64,000 nucleotides of DNA from Pseudomonas cannabina (GTDB lineage Bacteria; Pseudomonadota; Gammaproteobacteria; Pseudomonadales; Pseudomonadaceae), in NCBI RefSeq assembly GCF_900100365.1, contig NZ_FNKU01000001.1, forward strand, positions 4,539,501-4,603,500, written 5' to 3'. Positions 1 to 9,908 of the stretch are shown here, piece after piece (position 1 is the stretch's first letter; every line of letters starts with the position of its first letter). The position numbers and the translations under genes were made by a program. Below the pieces are notes generated by a model, which made no database searches, had not been told where the DNA came from, and saw nothing but the letters and a program-made list of their open reading frames with translations.

Positions 1-1348
1 GTAGCAGGCGAGCCGTCTTCCACTCGAACGCGTAAGTCAGCGCCGCCGCCGAGCAGAACAGGCCCAACGCCAGCCCCCACCACACGCCCGGTGCGCCCGC
101 GTCAGCATAAAATCCGAGCAGCCACGCGGCAGGCGCAGCGATCAGCCAGTAGCAACCAAGGCCGATCAGGAACGTGGTCCGCGCATCCTTTAGCCCGCGA
201 ATCGCGCCCATCGCAATGGTCTGAGTGCCGTCGAAGAACTCGAACCACGCGGCGATTGCCAACAGCTTCGCCGCCAGCACGACAATCTCGGCAAATGCCG
301 GGTCATCGAGGTCCAGAAACAGACCGATGACCCAATGCGGGGCCAGCCAGAACAGAATCCCGAACATCAACATCACGGTGCCGCCAAAACCGATGCCTAC
401 ACGTCCGGCGGTGCGCGCCATGAGCATATTGCCAGCGCCGTAGTGCTGACCGATCCGCATGGTCACCGCATAGGAAATACCCACCGGAATCATGAACGCC
501 ATGGACACCGTCTGCAGGGCGATCTGGTGCGCCGCCATCTGCGTACTGCCCATTGCTCCCATGCAGAAGGCCGCGAAGGTAAAGAGCCCGACTTCTACTG
601 CGTAAGTCCCGCCAATTGGCAGGCCGAGGCGCCACAGCTCTTTCAGATGACTGCGCGACAGCTTCGAGAGCCCTTTGCTGATCGGATACGCCGCATAGGC
701 CGGATGCTGCTTGATGTGCCACGCCAGCGCCAGCGCCATGCAGTTGGTCACGACGGCGGTGACCAGGCCGATGCCCATCAACCCGAGGTTCGGCAAGCCG
801 AGCCATTGATGAATCATCGCGTAATTGAGCGCGAAGTTGGCGACCGCGCCGGCCACGCTGATAGTCATGACCGGCCCCGCACGGCCCAGCGCACTGGTGA
901 AGCCGCGCAGCGCCATGAAGCTGAGCAGACCGGGCAAGGCAAGGGGCAGGGTGATCAGAAATTGAGCAGCCATGTGCACGTTGGCTTCGGCCTGACCGAA
1001 CTGCAACAGCACCGGTTCCAGGTTCCACAGCACCAATGCGGCCACCAGTGCCATGCCCCACGCCAGCCACAACCCGGCCTGCGTCAGACGCGTCGCCCCC
1101 TCGGTATCGCCGGCCCCATGGCGAATGGCAACCAGCGTACCGACCGCCGCCATCACACCGACACAGAAGAACGAGATAAAGCTATAGGTCGCCGCCCCCA
1201 GACCACCGCCAGCCAGCGCTTCGGGGCCGATCTTGCCCATCATGACGGTGTCGGTGAACACCATCAGCATGTGCGCCATTTGTGAAGCGATCAGCGGCCC
1301 GGCCAGGCGCAGGATAATCCAGAGTTCTTTGAGGGCGGGCTGCTGCAT
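1..1348 (-). CDS. MATE family multidrug efflux transporter (NorM/PmpM-like), 3' end outside window
   Basis: Inner-membrane Na+/H+-coupled drug and cation antiporter of the MATE family. The minus strand is open from an ATG at 1348 to the left edge, giving 449 residues without a stop. The protein begins MQQPALKELW and shows about twelve hydrophobic segments in two similar halves. Family-typical stretches include the N-terminal FTDTVMMGKIG and the later GxxxAxxxRIGQHYGAG in the second half. Only the last few residues should be missing. It is transcribed divergently from the LysR gene at 1505, which may regulate it. The substrate cannot be told from sequence. Confidence 0.9.
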   Translation of the reverse strand, partial: MQQPALKELWIILRLAGPLIASQMAHMLMVFTDTVMMGKIGPEALAGGGLGAATYSFISFFCVGVMAAVGTLVAIRHGAGDTEGATRLTQAGLWLAWGMALVAALVLWNLEPVLLQFGQAEANVHMAAQFLITLPLALPGLLSFMALRGFTSALGRAGPVMTISVAGAVANFALNYAMIHQWLGLPNLGLMGIGLVTAVVTNCMALALAWHIKQHPAYAAYPISKGLSKLSRSHLKELWRLGLPIGGTYAVEVGLFTFAAFCMGAMGSTQMAAHQIALQTVSMAFMIPVGISYAVTMRIGQHYGAGNMLMARTAGRVGIGFGGTVMLMFGILFWLAPHWVIGLFLDLDDPAFAEIVVLAAKLLAIAAWFEFFDGTQTIAMGAIRGLKDARTTFLIGLGCYWLIAAPAAWLLGFYADAGAPGVWWGLALGLFCSAAALTYAFEWKTARLL

Positions 1349-1429
1349 GTTGGGGGTGCTCTACGGCGAAGGACTAATGAGCCGCGTATTCTGGGCATTT
1401 AAACAATGGAGCACAAAACGATAAATCCG

Positions 1430-1440
1430 ATGCTCAGCAT
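1430..1440. promoter_or_regulatory. possible LysR-type operator between the MATE and LysR genes
   Basis: The perfect inverted repeat ATGCTCAGCAT lies in the 156-bp divergent intergenic region. LysR regulators usually bind such interrupted palindromes near their own promoter. The placement fits, but one palindrome is weak evidence. Confidence 0.25.
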
Positions 1441-1504
1441 GACTAAAACTCATCTGAAGCAATTTGCAGTAAAGTAACGCTTCATCGCCAGCAGGACGCG
1501 CCGC

Positions 1505-2425
1505 ATGCCTCGCAGTCTTCCGCCACTTTATGCACTTCGGGCATTTGAAGCCGCCGCCCGGCATACCTCGTTCACCCGCGCAGCAGCAGAATTGTCGATC
1601 ACCCAAAGTGCGGTCAGTCGACATATCCGCACGCTGGAAGAGTACTTCGCCTGTCGTCTGTTTCAGCGCAACGGGCGCAACCTGCAACTGACCGAGTCGG
1701 CACGCGCCCTGTTGCCCGGCGTGCGTGATGGCTTTCTGGCGCTGGAGCGGGCGTGCAGCACCTTGCAGACCGAAGAAGGCATCCTGCGCATGAAAACGCC
1801 CTCCACCCTGACCATGCGCTGGTTGCTGGCGCGGCTCAGCCGTTTTCGTCATCTGCAACCGGGCAATGAAGTGCAACTGACCAGCGCCTGGATGGACATC
1901 GACGCTGTGGACTTCACTCAGGAGCCTTTCGACTGCGCAATTTTGCTCAGCCATGGCCACTTTCCGGCGGACTGGGAAGCGACGCTGCTGTTCCCGGAGT
2001 TACTGATACCCGTGGGTGCGCCCACGTTATTGCAGGACCCGCCGTGGAATGTCGAGCGACTGGCCAGGGCCGAACTGCTGCACCCGACGCCGGATCGTCG
2101 TGACTGGCGCACCTGGCTCAACCGCATGGGCCTGGCTGACAAAGTCTCTCTGAAAGGCGGGCAGGTATTCGACACGCTTGAATTGGGGATGATTGCCGCA
2201 GCACGCGGTTATGGGCTGTCGATGGGCGACTTGCTGATGGTTGCCGAGGATGTCGCGCAGGCCCGCTTGAGCCTGCCGTGGCGCACGGCGGTGTTCAGCG
2301 GAGAAAACTATTATCTGGTCTGGCCACGTACCAGGCCCGGCGCAGAGCGCTTGAAGCGTCTCAGCGATTTTCTTCAGGGGGAAGTGAAGGCTATGGAATT
2401 GCCACTAGTTGAAGTCTTGCACTAA
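1505..2425 (+). CDS. LysR family transcriptional regulator (GcvA-like)
   Basis: A 306-residue LysR-type regulator. The N-terminal winged helix-turn-helix covers about residues 5-65 and includes the pattern LSITQSAVSRHIRTLEEYF. The substrate-binding domain spans about residues 90-295. The opening PPLYALRAFEAAARH is typical of the GcvA/AmpR subgroup. It is divergent from the MATE efflux gene, so control of that gene is a reasonable inference. The effector is unknown. Confidence 0.88.
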   Translation: MPRSLPPLYALRAFEAAARHTSFTRAAAELSITQSAVSRHIRTLEEYFACRLFQRNGRNLQLTESARALLPGVRDGFLALERACSTLQTEEGILRMKTPSTLTMRWLLARLSRFRHLQPGNEVQLTSAWMDIDAVDFTQEPFDCAILLSHGHFPADWEATLLFPELLIPVGAPTLLQDPPWNVERLARAELLHPTPDRRDWRTWLNRMGLADKVSLKGGQVFDTLELGMIAAARGYGLSMGDLLMVAEDVAQARLSLPWRTAVFSGENYYLVWPRTRPGAERLKRLSDFLQGEVKAMELPLVEVLH

Positions 2426-2606
2426 AAATTAGTTTAGTATTGAACTGCCACTACTGATTAATGTCTCGCTACGCCCTCAAGTAACGAAGTTGCTGGCCGA
2501 ATAATTGTCTGACGACCGCCTGTCCGGTGGCGTAAAAACCCAACCTAAATTCGCTGAATGGTAAGCCAGGGAACCGGCAACTCCAGTCATTTGGCGTGGA
2601 GTGCCT

Positions 2607-4583
2607 ATGTCCAAGCCCCGTACCAGAATCGCCTCGCAACTCGGTATTGCTCTAGCAGTGATCCTTGCCGTCGTGATCAGCGGCAGTACGCTGTTCGCCT
2701 TGAGATCCCTGGACGCGTCCAACCTGGTCATTCGCGAAGAACATATGTCGAGCGAGGCCCGGCTGCTCGCCGACCAGCTCAACACGTTTCACAGCACGCT
2801 GCGCGACAGCACCCAGCGCCTGAGCGGGTTGTTCGAGAAGCGCTTCGCCGAAGGCTTGACGCTACAAGCCGACAAGCCGGTGACCGTGGCGGGCACGTCG
2901 ACGCCAGGCCTGTACCTGCGCGATGCCGCACTGAACAACGACTTTACCGAAGTGGATGAATTCCGCTCGCTGACCGCAGGCGTGGCGACGATTTTCGTGC
3001 GCAGCGGCGATGATCTGATCCGCATCAGCACCTCGCTGAGCAAGCAGGATGGCACACGCGCCATTGGCACCGTGCTGGACCGCAAAGGCGCAGCTTACGA
3101 GCGCTTGATGGCGGGTCAGAGCTATGTCGGCAAAGCGGTCCTGTTCGATCGCTATTACATGACCCAATACAGCCCGGTTCGCGACAGCAGCGGCAAGATC
3201 ATAGCGGCACTGTTCGTAGGATTCGATTACACCGACGCGCAGAAAACCCAGTTCGATAACCTGAAGAATTTCCGCATCGGCTCTACCGGTTCGCTGGCCC
3301 TGCTGGACGAAAAAGGCAGCTGGCTGGTTCCGCCTGCGGGCGTCAAATCCCAGGAAGGTGCTGCGAAAGCAGTCGCCGACCTCGCCAGCAAACCCGGCAA
3401 GGCGCAGTTCTGGAGTGAAGGCGACGATGACTATTACAGCGTCGGTCAGCCGTTCGCCGGCGGCCCCTGGACGGTCATTGCCAGCATGCCGCGCGATGAA
3501 ATCAGCGAAGTGACCTGGAATGTCGGCACCCAGTTGGCCATCGGCAGTCTGCTGGCCATGATTATCGCGGTGGTCAGCGCCATCTGGCTGCTGCGCAGCA
3601 AGCTGCGTCCGCTCTCCGAACTGGTTCGCCAAGCCGATGCGCTGGGCGCAGGCGATCTGAGCGTTCGCCTCAACGTGACCAGTAATGACGAAATCGGTCA
3701 GTTGTCCGGCAGCTTCAACAAGATGAGCGAAGCACTGTCGTCCATGGTCTCGCACATCCGTACTGCCGCGCAGGAAGTCAGCAGCCGCGCCCACGCACTG
3801 TCCGGGTTATCCGGCGGCGCTTATGAGGGCATGGAACAACAGTCCGGCGAGATCACCAGCATGGCCGGCGCGGTTGAAGAATTCAGCGCCACATCGATGA
3901 ACATCGCTGACAACATGGGTAATACCGAGCGTCTGGCGCAGGAAAACGCGCAACAGACCCGCATCGGTCGCACCTCCATGGAAGAAGCGTCTTCCTCGCT
4001 GCAACAGATCGCAACCTCGTTGAGCAGCACCGCAAAAGTCATCGACACGCTGGGCCAGCGCTCGCAGGAAATCGGCAGCATCGTCGGGGTGATCACCTCG
4101 ATTGCCGACCAGACCAACCTGCTTGCCCTCAACGCCGCCATCGAAGCAGCACGTGCCGGCGAACAAGGTCGCGGCTTTGCCGTAGTGGCCGATGAAGTGC
4201 GCAGCCTGGCATCACGCACCCGCGAAGCCACCGACGAAATTTCCGGCATGATCGCCAGCATCCAGCAGGAAACCGGCAACGCCATCAGCACCATGCAGCA
4301 GGGCAACACCCTGATGCAGGAAGGCCTGTCGCTGAACACCAAAGTGGCTTCAGCACTGGCGCAGATCGACGAACAGAGCCGCTCGGCCGGGCATCAGTTC
4401 GCAGCCATCACCACGGCGACTCAGGAACAAAGCAGCACCGCGACCATGCTCAGCAGCAACCTGCAAAGCATCGCCATGGCCAACAGCGAACAACGCCAGG
4501 TCATGTCCAACCTCGCGATCACCGCCCAGGAGCTGAACGGCCTGGCAACCGAATTGCGCAATGAGGTTGACCGGTTTCGTTGA
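2607..4583 (+). CDS. methyl-accepting chemotaxis protein with periplasmic Cache-type sensor domain
   Basis: A 658-residue transmembrane chemoreceptor. It has TM1 at about residues 11-32, a large periplasmic region of Cache_3/Cache_2 type, TM2 at about 309-330, a HAMP domain at about 331-383 and a cytoplasmic signalling coiled coil. The hairpin tip is clear at about 487-530 ([20 protein letters not shown]). The ATG at 2607 is chosen because GGAG at 2598-2601 sits five bases before it; the GTG at 2601 would overlap that ribosome site. There is no CheR-tethering pentapeptide at the C-terminus. The ligand cannot be read from sequence, though such Cache domains often bind small organic acids. Confidence 0.93.
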   Translation: MSKPRTRIASQLGIALAVILAVVISGSTLFALRSLDASNLVIREEHMSSEARLLADQLNTFHSTLRDSTQRLSGLFEKRFAEGLTLQADKPVTVAGTSTPGLYLRDAALNNDFTEVDEFRSLTAGVATIFVRSGDDLIRISTSLSKQDGTRAIGTVLDRKGAAYERLMAGQSYVGKAVLFDRYYMTQYSPVRDSSGKIIAALFVGFDYTDAQKTQFDNLKNFRIGSTGSLALLDEKGSWLVPPAGVKSQEGAAKAVADLASKPGKAQFWSEGDDDYYSVGQPFAGGPWTVIASMPRDEISEVTWNVGTQLAIGSLLAMIIAVVSAIWLLRSKLRPLSELVRQADALGAGDLSVRLNVTSNDEIGQLSGSFNKMSEALSSMVSHIRTAAQEVSSRAHALSGLSGGAYEGMEQQSGEITSMAGAVEEFSATSMNIADNMGNTERLAQENAQQTRIGRTSMEEASSSLQQIATSLSSTAKVIDTLGQRSQEIGSIVGVITSIADQTNLLALNAAIEAARAGEQGRGFAVVADEVRSLASRTREATDEISGMIASIQQETGNAISTMQQGNTLMQEGLSLNTKVASALAQIDEQSRSAGHQFAAITTATQEQSSTATMLSSNLQSIAMANSEQRQVMSNLAITAQELNGLATELRNEVDRFR

Positions 4584-4744
4584 GGGCTCTCGCTGCCTAT
4601 TTGCTAGCTGATAGCTGACGCTCGTGCCAGAGCATTGGTACGAGAGTCAGTCAGACTTGTGTATCACGAAATTAAACAGTCGGCCGATAGCCAATAGCGT
4701 GCGCAGGCATATCTGCCTCATCTAACCCGTCAAGGACCTCAACC

Positions 4745-5464
4745 ATGAAGCAATATGTTGAAAACTATCAGCCTACCGGGGGCTTCCTGCCTGCAACCGG
4801 CTATGTAGAAGGTGATTCGGTCTCTCCCAAGGCGATGATTTTCCATATTCTGAAAGATCTCAGTGCCGACGTAGAAGTGCTGGATATCGGCTTCGGTTCA
4901 GGAACACTGGGCACCCTGATCAAGGGCAACCCGGACACTGCGCACTGGTCGGTGGATGGCATCGATGGCTGGGAGGCCAACTGCCAGAATTCGCGGCTGT
5001 ATGAAAATGCCACTTACCGCAATATCTGGCACGGAATGGCTCAGGAGTTGTCATCCGAACGACTCGCTCAGTACCGGATTATCTGCCTGCTTGATGTGGT
5101 CGAACACCTGACGGCCGACACGGCGAGATGGCTCGTGCGCACGCTGCTCTCCAGTCTGGGGCCGGATTCCTATCTGTTCATCAGCACTCCGCTGTGGTTC
5201 TACCCGCAGGACACTCAGCAGGAAGGTGATCTTGAGGAGCATCTGATCGGCGTGCCCGCGTCATCGATGATGGCGTTGTGTCCGCACCTGTATGCAGTCA
5301 ACCAGCCGCTGATAGGCGGGTTTGTCTTCAGCCGTCGCAGTCTGGATTTCGTAGAGTTCTTCCAGCCCACTGCAGACAAATCGTTTTCGTACGAGAAAGG
5401 CACCAAAGTCGCCAAAGCCGTCGGGATGAAACTCGACCCCAACGTCGCTTTCGCCATGGACTGA
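4745..5464 (+). CDS. class I SAM-dependent methyltransferase
   Basis: A 239-residue soluble protein. The SAM-binding motif I is visible as VLDIGFGSGTLG at about residues 44-55, followed by an acidic residue in DGIDGW and a later CLLDVVEHL segment, as in class I methyltransferases. AAGGA lies about nine bases before the ATG. It stands alone between the chemoreceptor and the M16 peptidase gene. The substrate is unknown. Its size and DVVEHL motif resemble Methyltransf_11/23-type small-molecule or sugar methylases. Confidence 0.8.
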   Translation: MKQYVENYQPTGGFLPATGYVEGDSVSPKAMIFHILKDLSADVEVLDIGFGSGTLGTLIKGNPDTAHWSVDGIDGWEANCQNSRLYENATYRNIWHGMAQELSSERLAQYRIICLLDVVEHLTADTARWLVRTLLSSLGPDSYLFISTPLWFYPQDTQQEGDLEEHLIGVPASSMMALCPHLYAVNQPLIGGFVFSRRSLDFVEFFQPTADKSFSYEKGTKVAKAVGMKLDPNVAFAMD

Positions 5465-5566
5465 CCCGGCAAGCGACCTGTCGCCTGCGGGCGACAGAGG
5501 TCACGGTGAACGTAAGGGCAGGAGCGAAGTCTGTTAAACATACCGGCCCGCCAGGAAAGCTGTTTT

Positions 5567-6943
5567 ATGCGTTGCCTGCTGTTCGCTTGTCTGCTCCTCG
5601 GTTCACTCCCTTCGTTTGCCCTTGTCCGTCTTCAGGTCGAGGGCTATCTGCTGCCCAATGGTTTGCAAATCCTCCTCAAGCCCGGCTACGAAAAAGGCCA
5701 TGTCGCGATTCGGCTGGTTGTCGGCATCGGTTTCGACGATTTCTCCTGCGCGGACAAAGAACTGCCGCATCTGCTCGAACACCTGCTGTTCAGCGGGGTG
5801 GATGACAGTGGCGAAGGCGGGCTCGAAGAGCGCATGCAGGCACTCGGCGGCGAGTGGAATGCGTATACCAGCAATGCCGACACGACCTTTGTGATTGAGG
5901 CCCCGGCGCGCAACCAGCGCAAGGTGCTGGACCTGCTGCTGGAAATCATGACCCGAACCGAGCTGAGTCAGGCGCGACTGGACGGCGTCAAACGTGTGGT
6001 CGAACGTGAAGACGGCGGGCACTTCTCGCACTTGCAGCACCTGCTCGATCAACGCGACTCCGGACGCAGCGCCAGCAGCCGGCTGGCCGTGGAACTGGGT
6101 TTGAAATGCGCTGAACGCCCCGAGGTCGACAATATCCGGCTGGAGCATGTCGAGGACGTTTTTGCCAACTGGTACGCCCCCAACAACATGACGCTGATCG
6201 TAGTGGGCGACCTGGACAAGCTGCTGCCGGCCTATCTGGAACGCACGTTCGGCAAGCTGGCACCCACCGACCCGATCGATCACCCGCCCTTGGCGCAAAG
6301 CAATGGCGCTGCCGAACCACGTCGCGAGTTGCAAAGGGGCGGGCTGGGCGCCAACGCCAAACTGCATTTGATCTATCCTGAGCCTCAACTCGATGATCAG
6401 CACGATGAGACGTGGGATCTGGTCAAAGCGTATCTCGACTGGGCGCTCTACACCGAGCTGCGCCTGAAGCACGGCCTGTCCTATGGTCCCTCGGCAGAAC
6501 GCGAAGTGTTTGGCGACGTCGGTTTTCTGAGCCTGAACGCCGATGTCGAGCGTGAAGATGTCACCGAAGCCGAGCAGGATATCCGGGCCATGGTCGAGCG
6601 GTTGCAGAAGGAAGGCATGCAGCCCGCCACGTTTGCCCGACTGCAACAACTCGCCATTGACCGGCAATCGTGGGCCACGCAGGGCAACAGTGCGCTGGCC
6701 GAGTACTATTGGAGCGCGCTCAACGATTACGAAAACGGGCGTTTCGGCGATCCGGCAAAACGTATCAAGGCGGTGAGTCTGGAAAAAGCCAACCAGGCCA
6801 TGCGCCAGCTACTCGCTCAGCCTGGTTATATGCGTATCGAAAAACCGTTATTCAGCTACGACGGCCTGTACGGGTTGCTGGCGGGAATACTGGGCTTGAT
6901 CGTACTGCTGGCCTTGTGGCGTTGGCGGGTACGAAAAAAATAG
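5567..6943 (+). CDS. M16 family zinc metallopeptidase, membrane-anchored
   Basis: A 458-residue insulinase/pitrilysin-type peptidase. A signal peptide (about residues 1-18) precedes the inverted zinc motif HLLEH (H68, E71, H72). The third ligand is probably E148, 76 residues after H72, the family spacing. The second M16 domain spans about 190-420 and lacks zinc ligands, as usual. A hydrophobic helix near 432-452 followed by RWRVRKK suggests a C-terminal anchor with the catalytic part in the periplasm. M16 proteins often work as pairs, but no partner gene is adjacent. Confidence 0.85.
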   Translation: MRCLLFACLLLGSLPSFALVRLQVEGYLLPNGLQILLKPGYEKGHVAIRLVVGIGFDDFSCADKELPHLLEHLLFSGVDDSGEGGLEERMQALGGEWNAYTSNADTTFVIEAPARNQRKVLDLLLEIMTRTELSQARLDGVKRVVEREDGGHFSHLQHLLDQRDSGRSASSRLAVELGLKCAERPEVDNIRLEHVEDVFANWYAPNNMTLIVVGDLDKLLPAYLERTFGKLAPTDPIDHPPLAQSNGAAEPRRELQRGGLGANAKLHLIYPEPQLDDQHDETWDLVKAYLDWALYTELRLKHGLSYGPSAEREVFGDVGFLSLNADVEREDVTEAEQDIRAMVERLQKEGMQPATFARLQQLAIDRQSWATQGNSALAEYYWSALNDYENGRFGDPAKRIKAVSLEKANQAMRQLLAQPGYMRIEKPLFSYDGLYGLLAGILGLIVLLALWRWRVRKK

Positions 6944-6977
6944 AAGGCTGACGCCGGATTGCGCCTCCGAGGCAGGC

Positions 6978-7010
6978 ACCGCGCAGTGTTGGTATGCTGC
7001 GCGGTTTTTT
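6978..7010 (+). terminator. Rho-independent terminator after the M16 peptidase gene
   Basis: ACCGCGCAG and CTGCGCGGT form a nine-base stem around a ten-base loop, followed by six T. It lies just downstream of the peptidase stop and before the next start at 7040. Confidence 0.75.
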
Positions 7011-7039
7011 GTATGAATCCACTTGAGTGAACGACCCAA

Positions 7040-8242
7040 ATGCTTGATCTGAACCGCTATGTGACACCCGTGCTCGATTTGATGCAGCGTTATCCGGGGC
7101 TCATTGCGGCGTTTGGTTTCGTTTCCGGGATCGCCAGTTTCATTCTGGTCGACCGCCAAGAGAGCCTGGCCACCTGGATCGCGGTGGTGATGCTGATCAG
7201 CTGGCTGTGGTTGATGATCGAAAACACCATGGTCGGCCTGCTCAACAAGGCACTGGGCCGCGAAATCCCGCAGGGCCTGCTGCGCTACGGCACGCAGATG
7301 ATCCATCAGGAAAGCCTGTTTTTTGTCCTGCCGTTCTTTTTCATTACCACCACCTGGAACAGCGGCCAGGCCGTTTTTACTGCGGTACTCGGGGCCGCCG
7401 GGCTGATTTCGATCATCGACCCGCTCTACTACAAATGGCTGGCACCGCGACGCTGGCTGTTCATGACGCTGCACACCCTGACGCTGTTCGCTGCGCTGCT
7501 CACCGCGCTGCCGATCATCCTGCACCTGACCACCGCCGAGAGCTACAAGCTGGCACTGGGCGTGGCGATGCTGTTGTCGGCACCCAGCCTGATGGCGAAT
7601 TTTCCGCTCAACACCTGGCGCAGCGCGCTGACCGTCATCACGATGATTCTGGCCATCGGCGCCGCGGGCTGGCTGCTGCGCTTCTGGGTGCCACCGGCGA
7701 CGCTCTGGCTGACCGAGGTGGCCGTCAGCCCGGATTTCGATAACAAGAATCGCACGCCAGGCGACAGCATCTCGCTGATCAGCGCCAGGCAATTACGCAA
7801 CGGCGGCTTGTACGCCTACACCGCCATCAACGCCCCACGCGGCCTGGATGAGCGCATTTACCATGTGTGGTGGCACGAAGGTCAGGAGATGGACCGAATC
7901 GCCCTGGACATCCACGGCGGGCGCACGGAAGGCTATCGCGCCTGGACGCGCAAGCAGAACTTCCCGCAGGACGTCACGGGTCGCTGGCAGGTTAGAGTGC
8001 TGACGGAGGATGGACAAATGATCGGCGTACTGCGCTTTGTGGTCACCGATAACGATCAACCGGCAGTCAAGCGACCTACCGGCAGGCTGATCAAACTCAA
8101 GCCGGGCGGCGATTCGAGCGAAGAAGCAGTGCCTGAAGCGGTGCCTGCGCAGCCTCCGGCGAGCGAGCCCAGGCAGAATGCTGCGCCTGCACCGGCCGAG
8201 GCAGCACCGCCTGAATCGCCGCCCGCAGCGCCAGCGCCATAG
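7040..8242 (+). CDS. DUF5924/DUF2914 family inner-membrane protein
   Basis: A 400-residue protein. Residues about 20-225 hold six or so transmembrane helices (DUF5924-like). A periplasmic beta-rich DUF2914-like domain follows at about 235-335, with the conserved stretch IYHVWWHEGQEMDRI and a WQVRVLTEDGQ end. The last 60 residues are a low-complexity Pro/Ala/Glu tail. The function is unknown. The stop lies only four bases from the stop of the convergent gene. Confidence 0.75.
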   Translation: MLDLNRYVTPVLDLMQRYPGLIAAFGFVSGIASFILVDRQESLATWIAVVMLISWLWLMIENTMVGLLNKALGREIPQGLLRYGTQMIHQESLFFVLPFFFITTTWNSGQAVFTAVLGAAGLISIIDPLYYKWLAPRRWLFMTLHTLTLFAALLTALPIILHLTTAESYKLALGVAMLLSAPSLMANFPLNTWRSALTVITMILAIGAAGWLLRFWVPPATLWLTEVAVSPDFDNKNRTPGDSISLISARQLRNGGLYAYTAINAPRGLDERIYHVWWHEGQEMDRIALDIHGGRTEGYRAWTRKQNFPQDVTGRWQVRVLTEDGQMIGVLRFVVTDNDQPAVKRPTGRLIKLKPGGDSSEEAVPEAVPAQPPASEPRQNAAPAPAEAAPPESPPAAPAP

Positions 8243-8246
8243 TGCG

Positions 8247-9488
8247 TTAGCTGGCAGTGGCGCCGAAGAACCAGTAGCAGACGAAGATCGCGGCCACAAC
8301 GCCGGAAAACTCCGCCAGCAGCGCGCAACCCACCGCATGGCGGGCGCGCTGAATGCCCACTGCGCCGAAATACACTGCCAGCACGTAGAAGGTGGTTTCG
8401 GTGCTGCCCTGAATCGTGGCGGCAGCCAGTGCGGCGAAGCTGTCCACGCCTTGGGTCTGCATGGTTTCGATCAGCAAGGCGCGAGCAGCGCTGCCGGAGA
8501 ACGGTTTGACCATCGCGGTGGGCAGCGCATCGACAAAACGCGTGTCCAGCCCCAACCACTGCACCACATGCCGAATGCCTTCCAGGCCGAAGTCCAGCGC
8601 ACCGGAGGCACGCAGTACGCCCACCGCGCAGAGCATGGCGACAAGATAGGGAAGCAGACTCTTGGCGACGTCGAAACCTTCTTTTGCGCCTTCGACGAAG
8701 GCCTCGTAAACCAGTACTTTGCGCAGCGTGCCGATGAGCAGAAACATCATGATCAGGCCGAACAGGGTCAGGTTGCCGAGGATCGATGACAAGCCCGCCA
8801 GCGCAGCCGCCGACAGTGTGCCAAGAAAAGCCATGAACGTGCCGAGCAGCAAGGCGCCGGGGATCAGATAGGCCAGCACCACCGGGTCCCAAAGACGCAG
8901 ACGCTGCATGAACGCGACTGACAGCAGGCCGACGATGGTCGAAACACTGGTCGCCAGCAGGATCGGCAGAAACACCAGCGTCGGGTCCGGCGCTCCTTGT
9001 TGGGCGCGATACATGAAGATCGTCACCGGCAGCAGGGTCAGAGACGAGGCGTTGAGCACCAGAAACAGGATCTGCGCGTTACTGGCAGCGTTTTTGCTGG
9101 GATTGAGCTCCTGCAACGAACGCATGGCTTTGAGGCCGATCGGCGTGGCTGCGTTATCCAGCCCCAGAGCATTGGCAGCAAAGTTGAGGGTAATCAGACC
9201 CAGCGCCGGATGGCCCGGCGGGACTTCCGGCATCAGGCGCAGAAACAGTGGCCCGAGCACCTTGGCCAGCCAGTCGACGATGCCTGCCTTTTCCGCAATA
9301 CGCAGAAAGCCCAGCCACAGGGTCAGCGTACCGAACAGCAGCACCATCACCTCGACCGACAGCTTGGCCATGGCGAAGATGCTTTCGACCATCGCCGCAA
9401 AAATGCCCGCGTTGCCGCCCACCAGCCATTGCACCAGCGCGGAAATCGTCGCCACGACAAAAAAACCAAGCCACAGGCCATTAAGCAT
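8247..9488 (-). CDS. SpmA-SpmB fusion, nucleoside-recognition (Gate) domain membrane protein
   Basis: A 413-residue polytopic membrane protein corresponding to spore-maturation proteins SpmA and SpmB joined head to tail. Two Gate (nucleoside recognition) domains are recognisable, at about residues 45-155 (LNFAANALGLDNAATPIGLK) and 270-380 (ATIQGSTETTFYVLAVYFG). In non-sporulating Gammaproteobacteria the role is unknown; transport of a small solute is likely. The start ATG at 9488 is preceded on the minus strand by TGAGGGAC. Confidence 0.85.
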   Translation of the reverse strand: MLNGLWLGFFVVATISALVQWLVGGNAGIFAAMVESIFAMAKLSVEVMVLLFGTLTLWLGFLRIAEKAGIVDWLAKVLGPLFLRLMPEVPPGHPALGLITLNFAANALGLDNAATPIGLKAMRSLQELNPSKNAASNAQILFLVLNASSLTLLPVTIFMYRAQQGAPDPTLVFLPILLATSVSTIVGLLSVAFMQRLRLWDPVVLAYLIPGALLLGTFMAFLGTLSAAALAGLSSILGNLTLFGLIMMFLLIGTLRKVLVYEAFVEGAKEGFDVAKSLLPYLVAMLCAVGVLRASGALDFGLEGIRHVVQWLGLDTRFVDALPTAMVKPFSGSAARALLIETMQTQGVDSFAALAAATIQGSTETTFYVLAVYFGAVGIQRARHAVGCALLAEFSGVVAAIFVCYWFFGATAS

Positions 9489-9908
9489 CGGAAAAGTCCC
9501 TCACAAGATGCGGGGATGATAGCGGCGGGCTGCGCCGGAGGGAAATCGGCTGATGCTGCGCGGCGCAATAAAGAGCAGACGCGGAGCGTCGCACGATAGT
9601 CGAGTTCCGATAAGCAGGCACAACGCGGCTTCTGCCCGGAGGGCGTGGGAGCTTCAGGAGGTTACGACGGCTGCGATGGGCTGCGAAGCGGCCCTGAAAC
9701 AGGCCGCTTCGGTTGTGTCTGATACACCGGGGCGGCTGGTTTTACTGCCGGTTCCCGGCAGATCGCGGACAAGTCCGCTCCTACAAAAATCGGCAGTTCG
9801 CGGACTATCGAAGCGTCGTCCGGTCCACTTTCACGGCCTTCGGCCAGAATCAAAAGCAGACCTATGTATGACGATGAGCTTAAAGCGTGGGAACGATACC
9901 CGGCGTGT
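9489..9908. repeat. 420-bp intergenic region rich in REP-type inverted repeats
   Basis: No credible gene is seen here. The stretch holds a perfect hairpin GAAGCGGCC/GGCCGCTTC at 9685-9710, a second palindrome (CTGCCGGTTCCCGGCAG, about 9748-9764), and GGCCTTCGGCC near 9837-9847. The last is followed by AGAATCAAAAGCAGAC, which recurs inverted at about 30290. These are typical extragenic palindromes of Pseudomonas, lying between the 5' end of the SpmAB-like gene and the 3' end of argH. Confidence 0.65.
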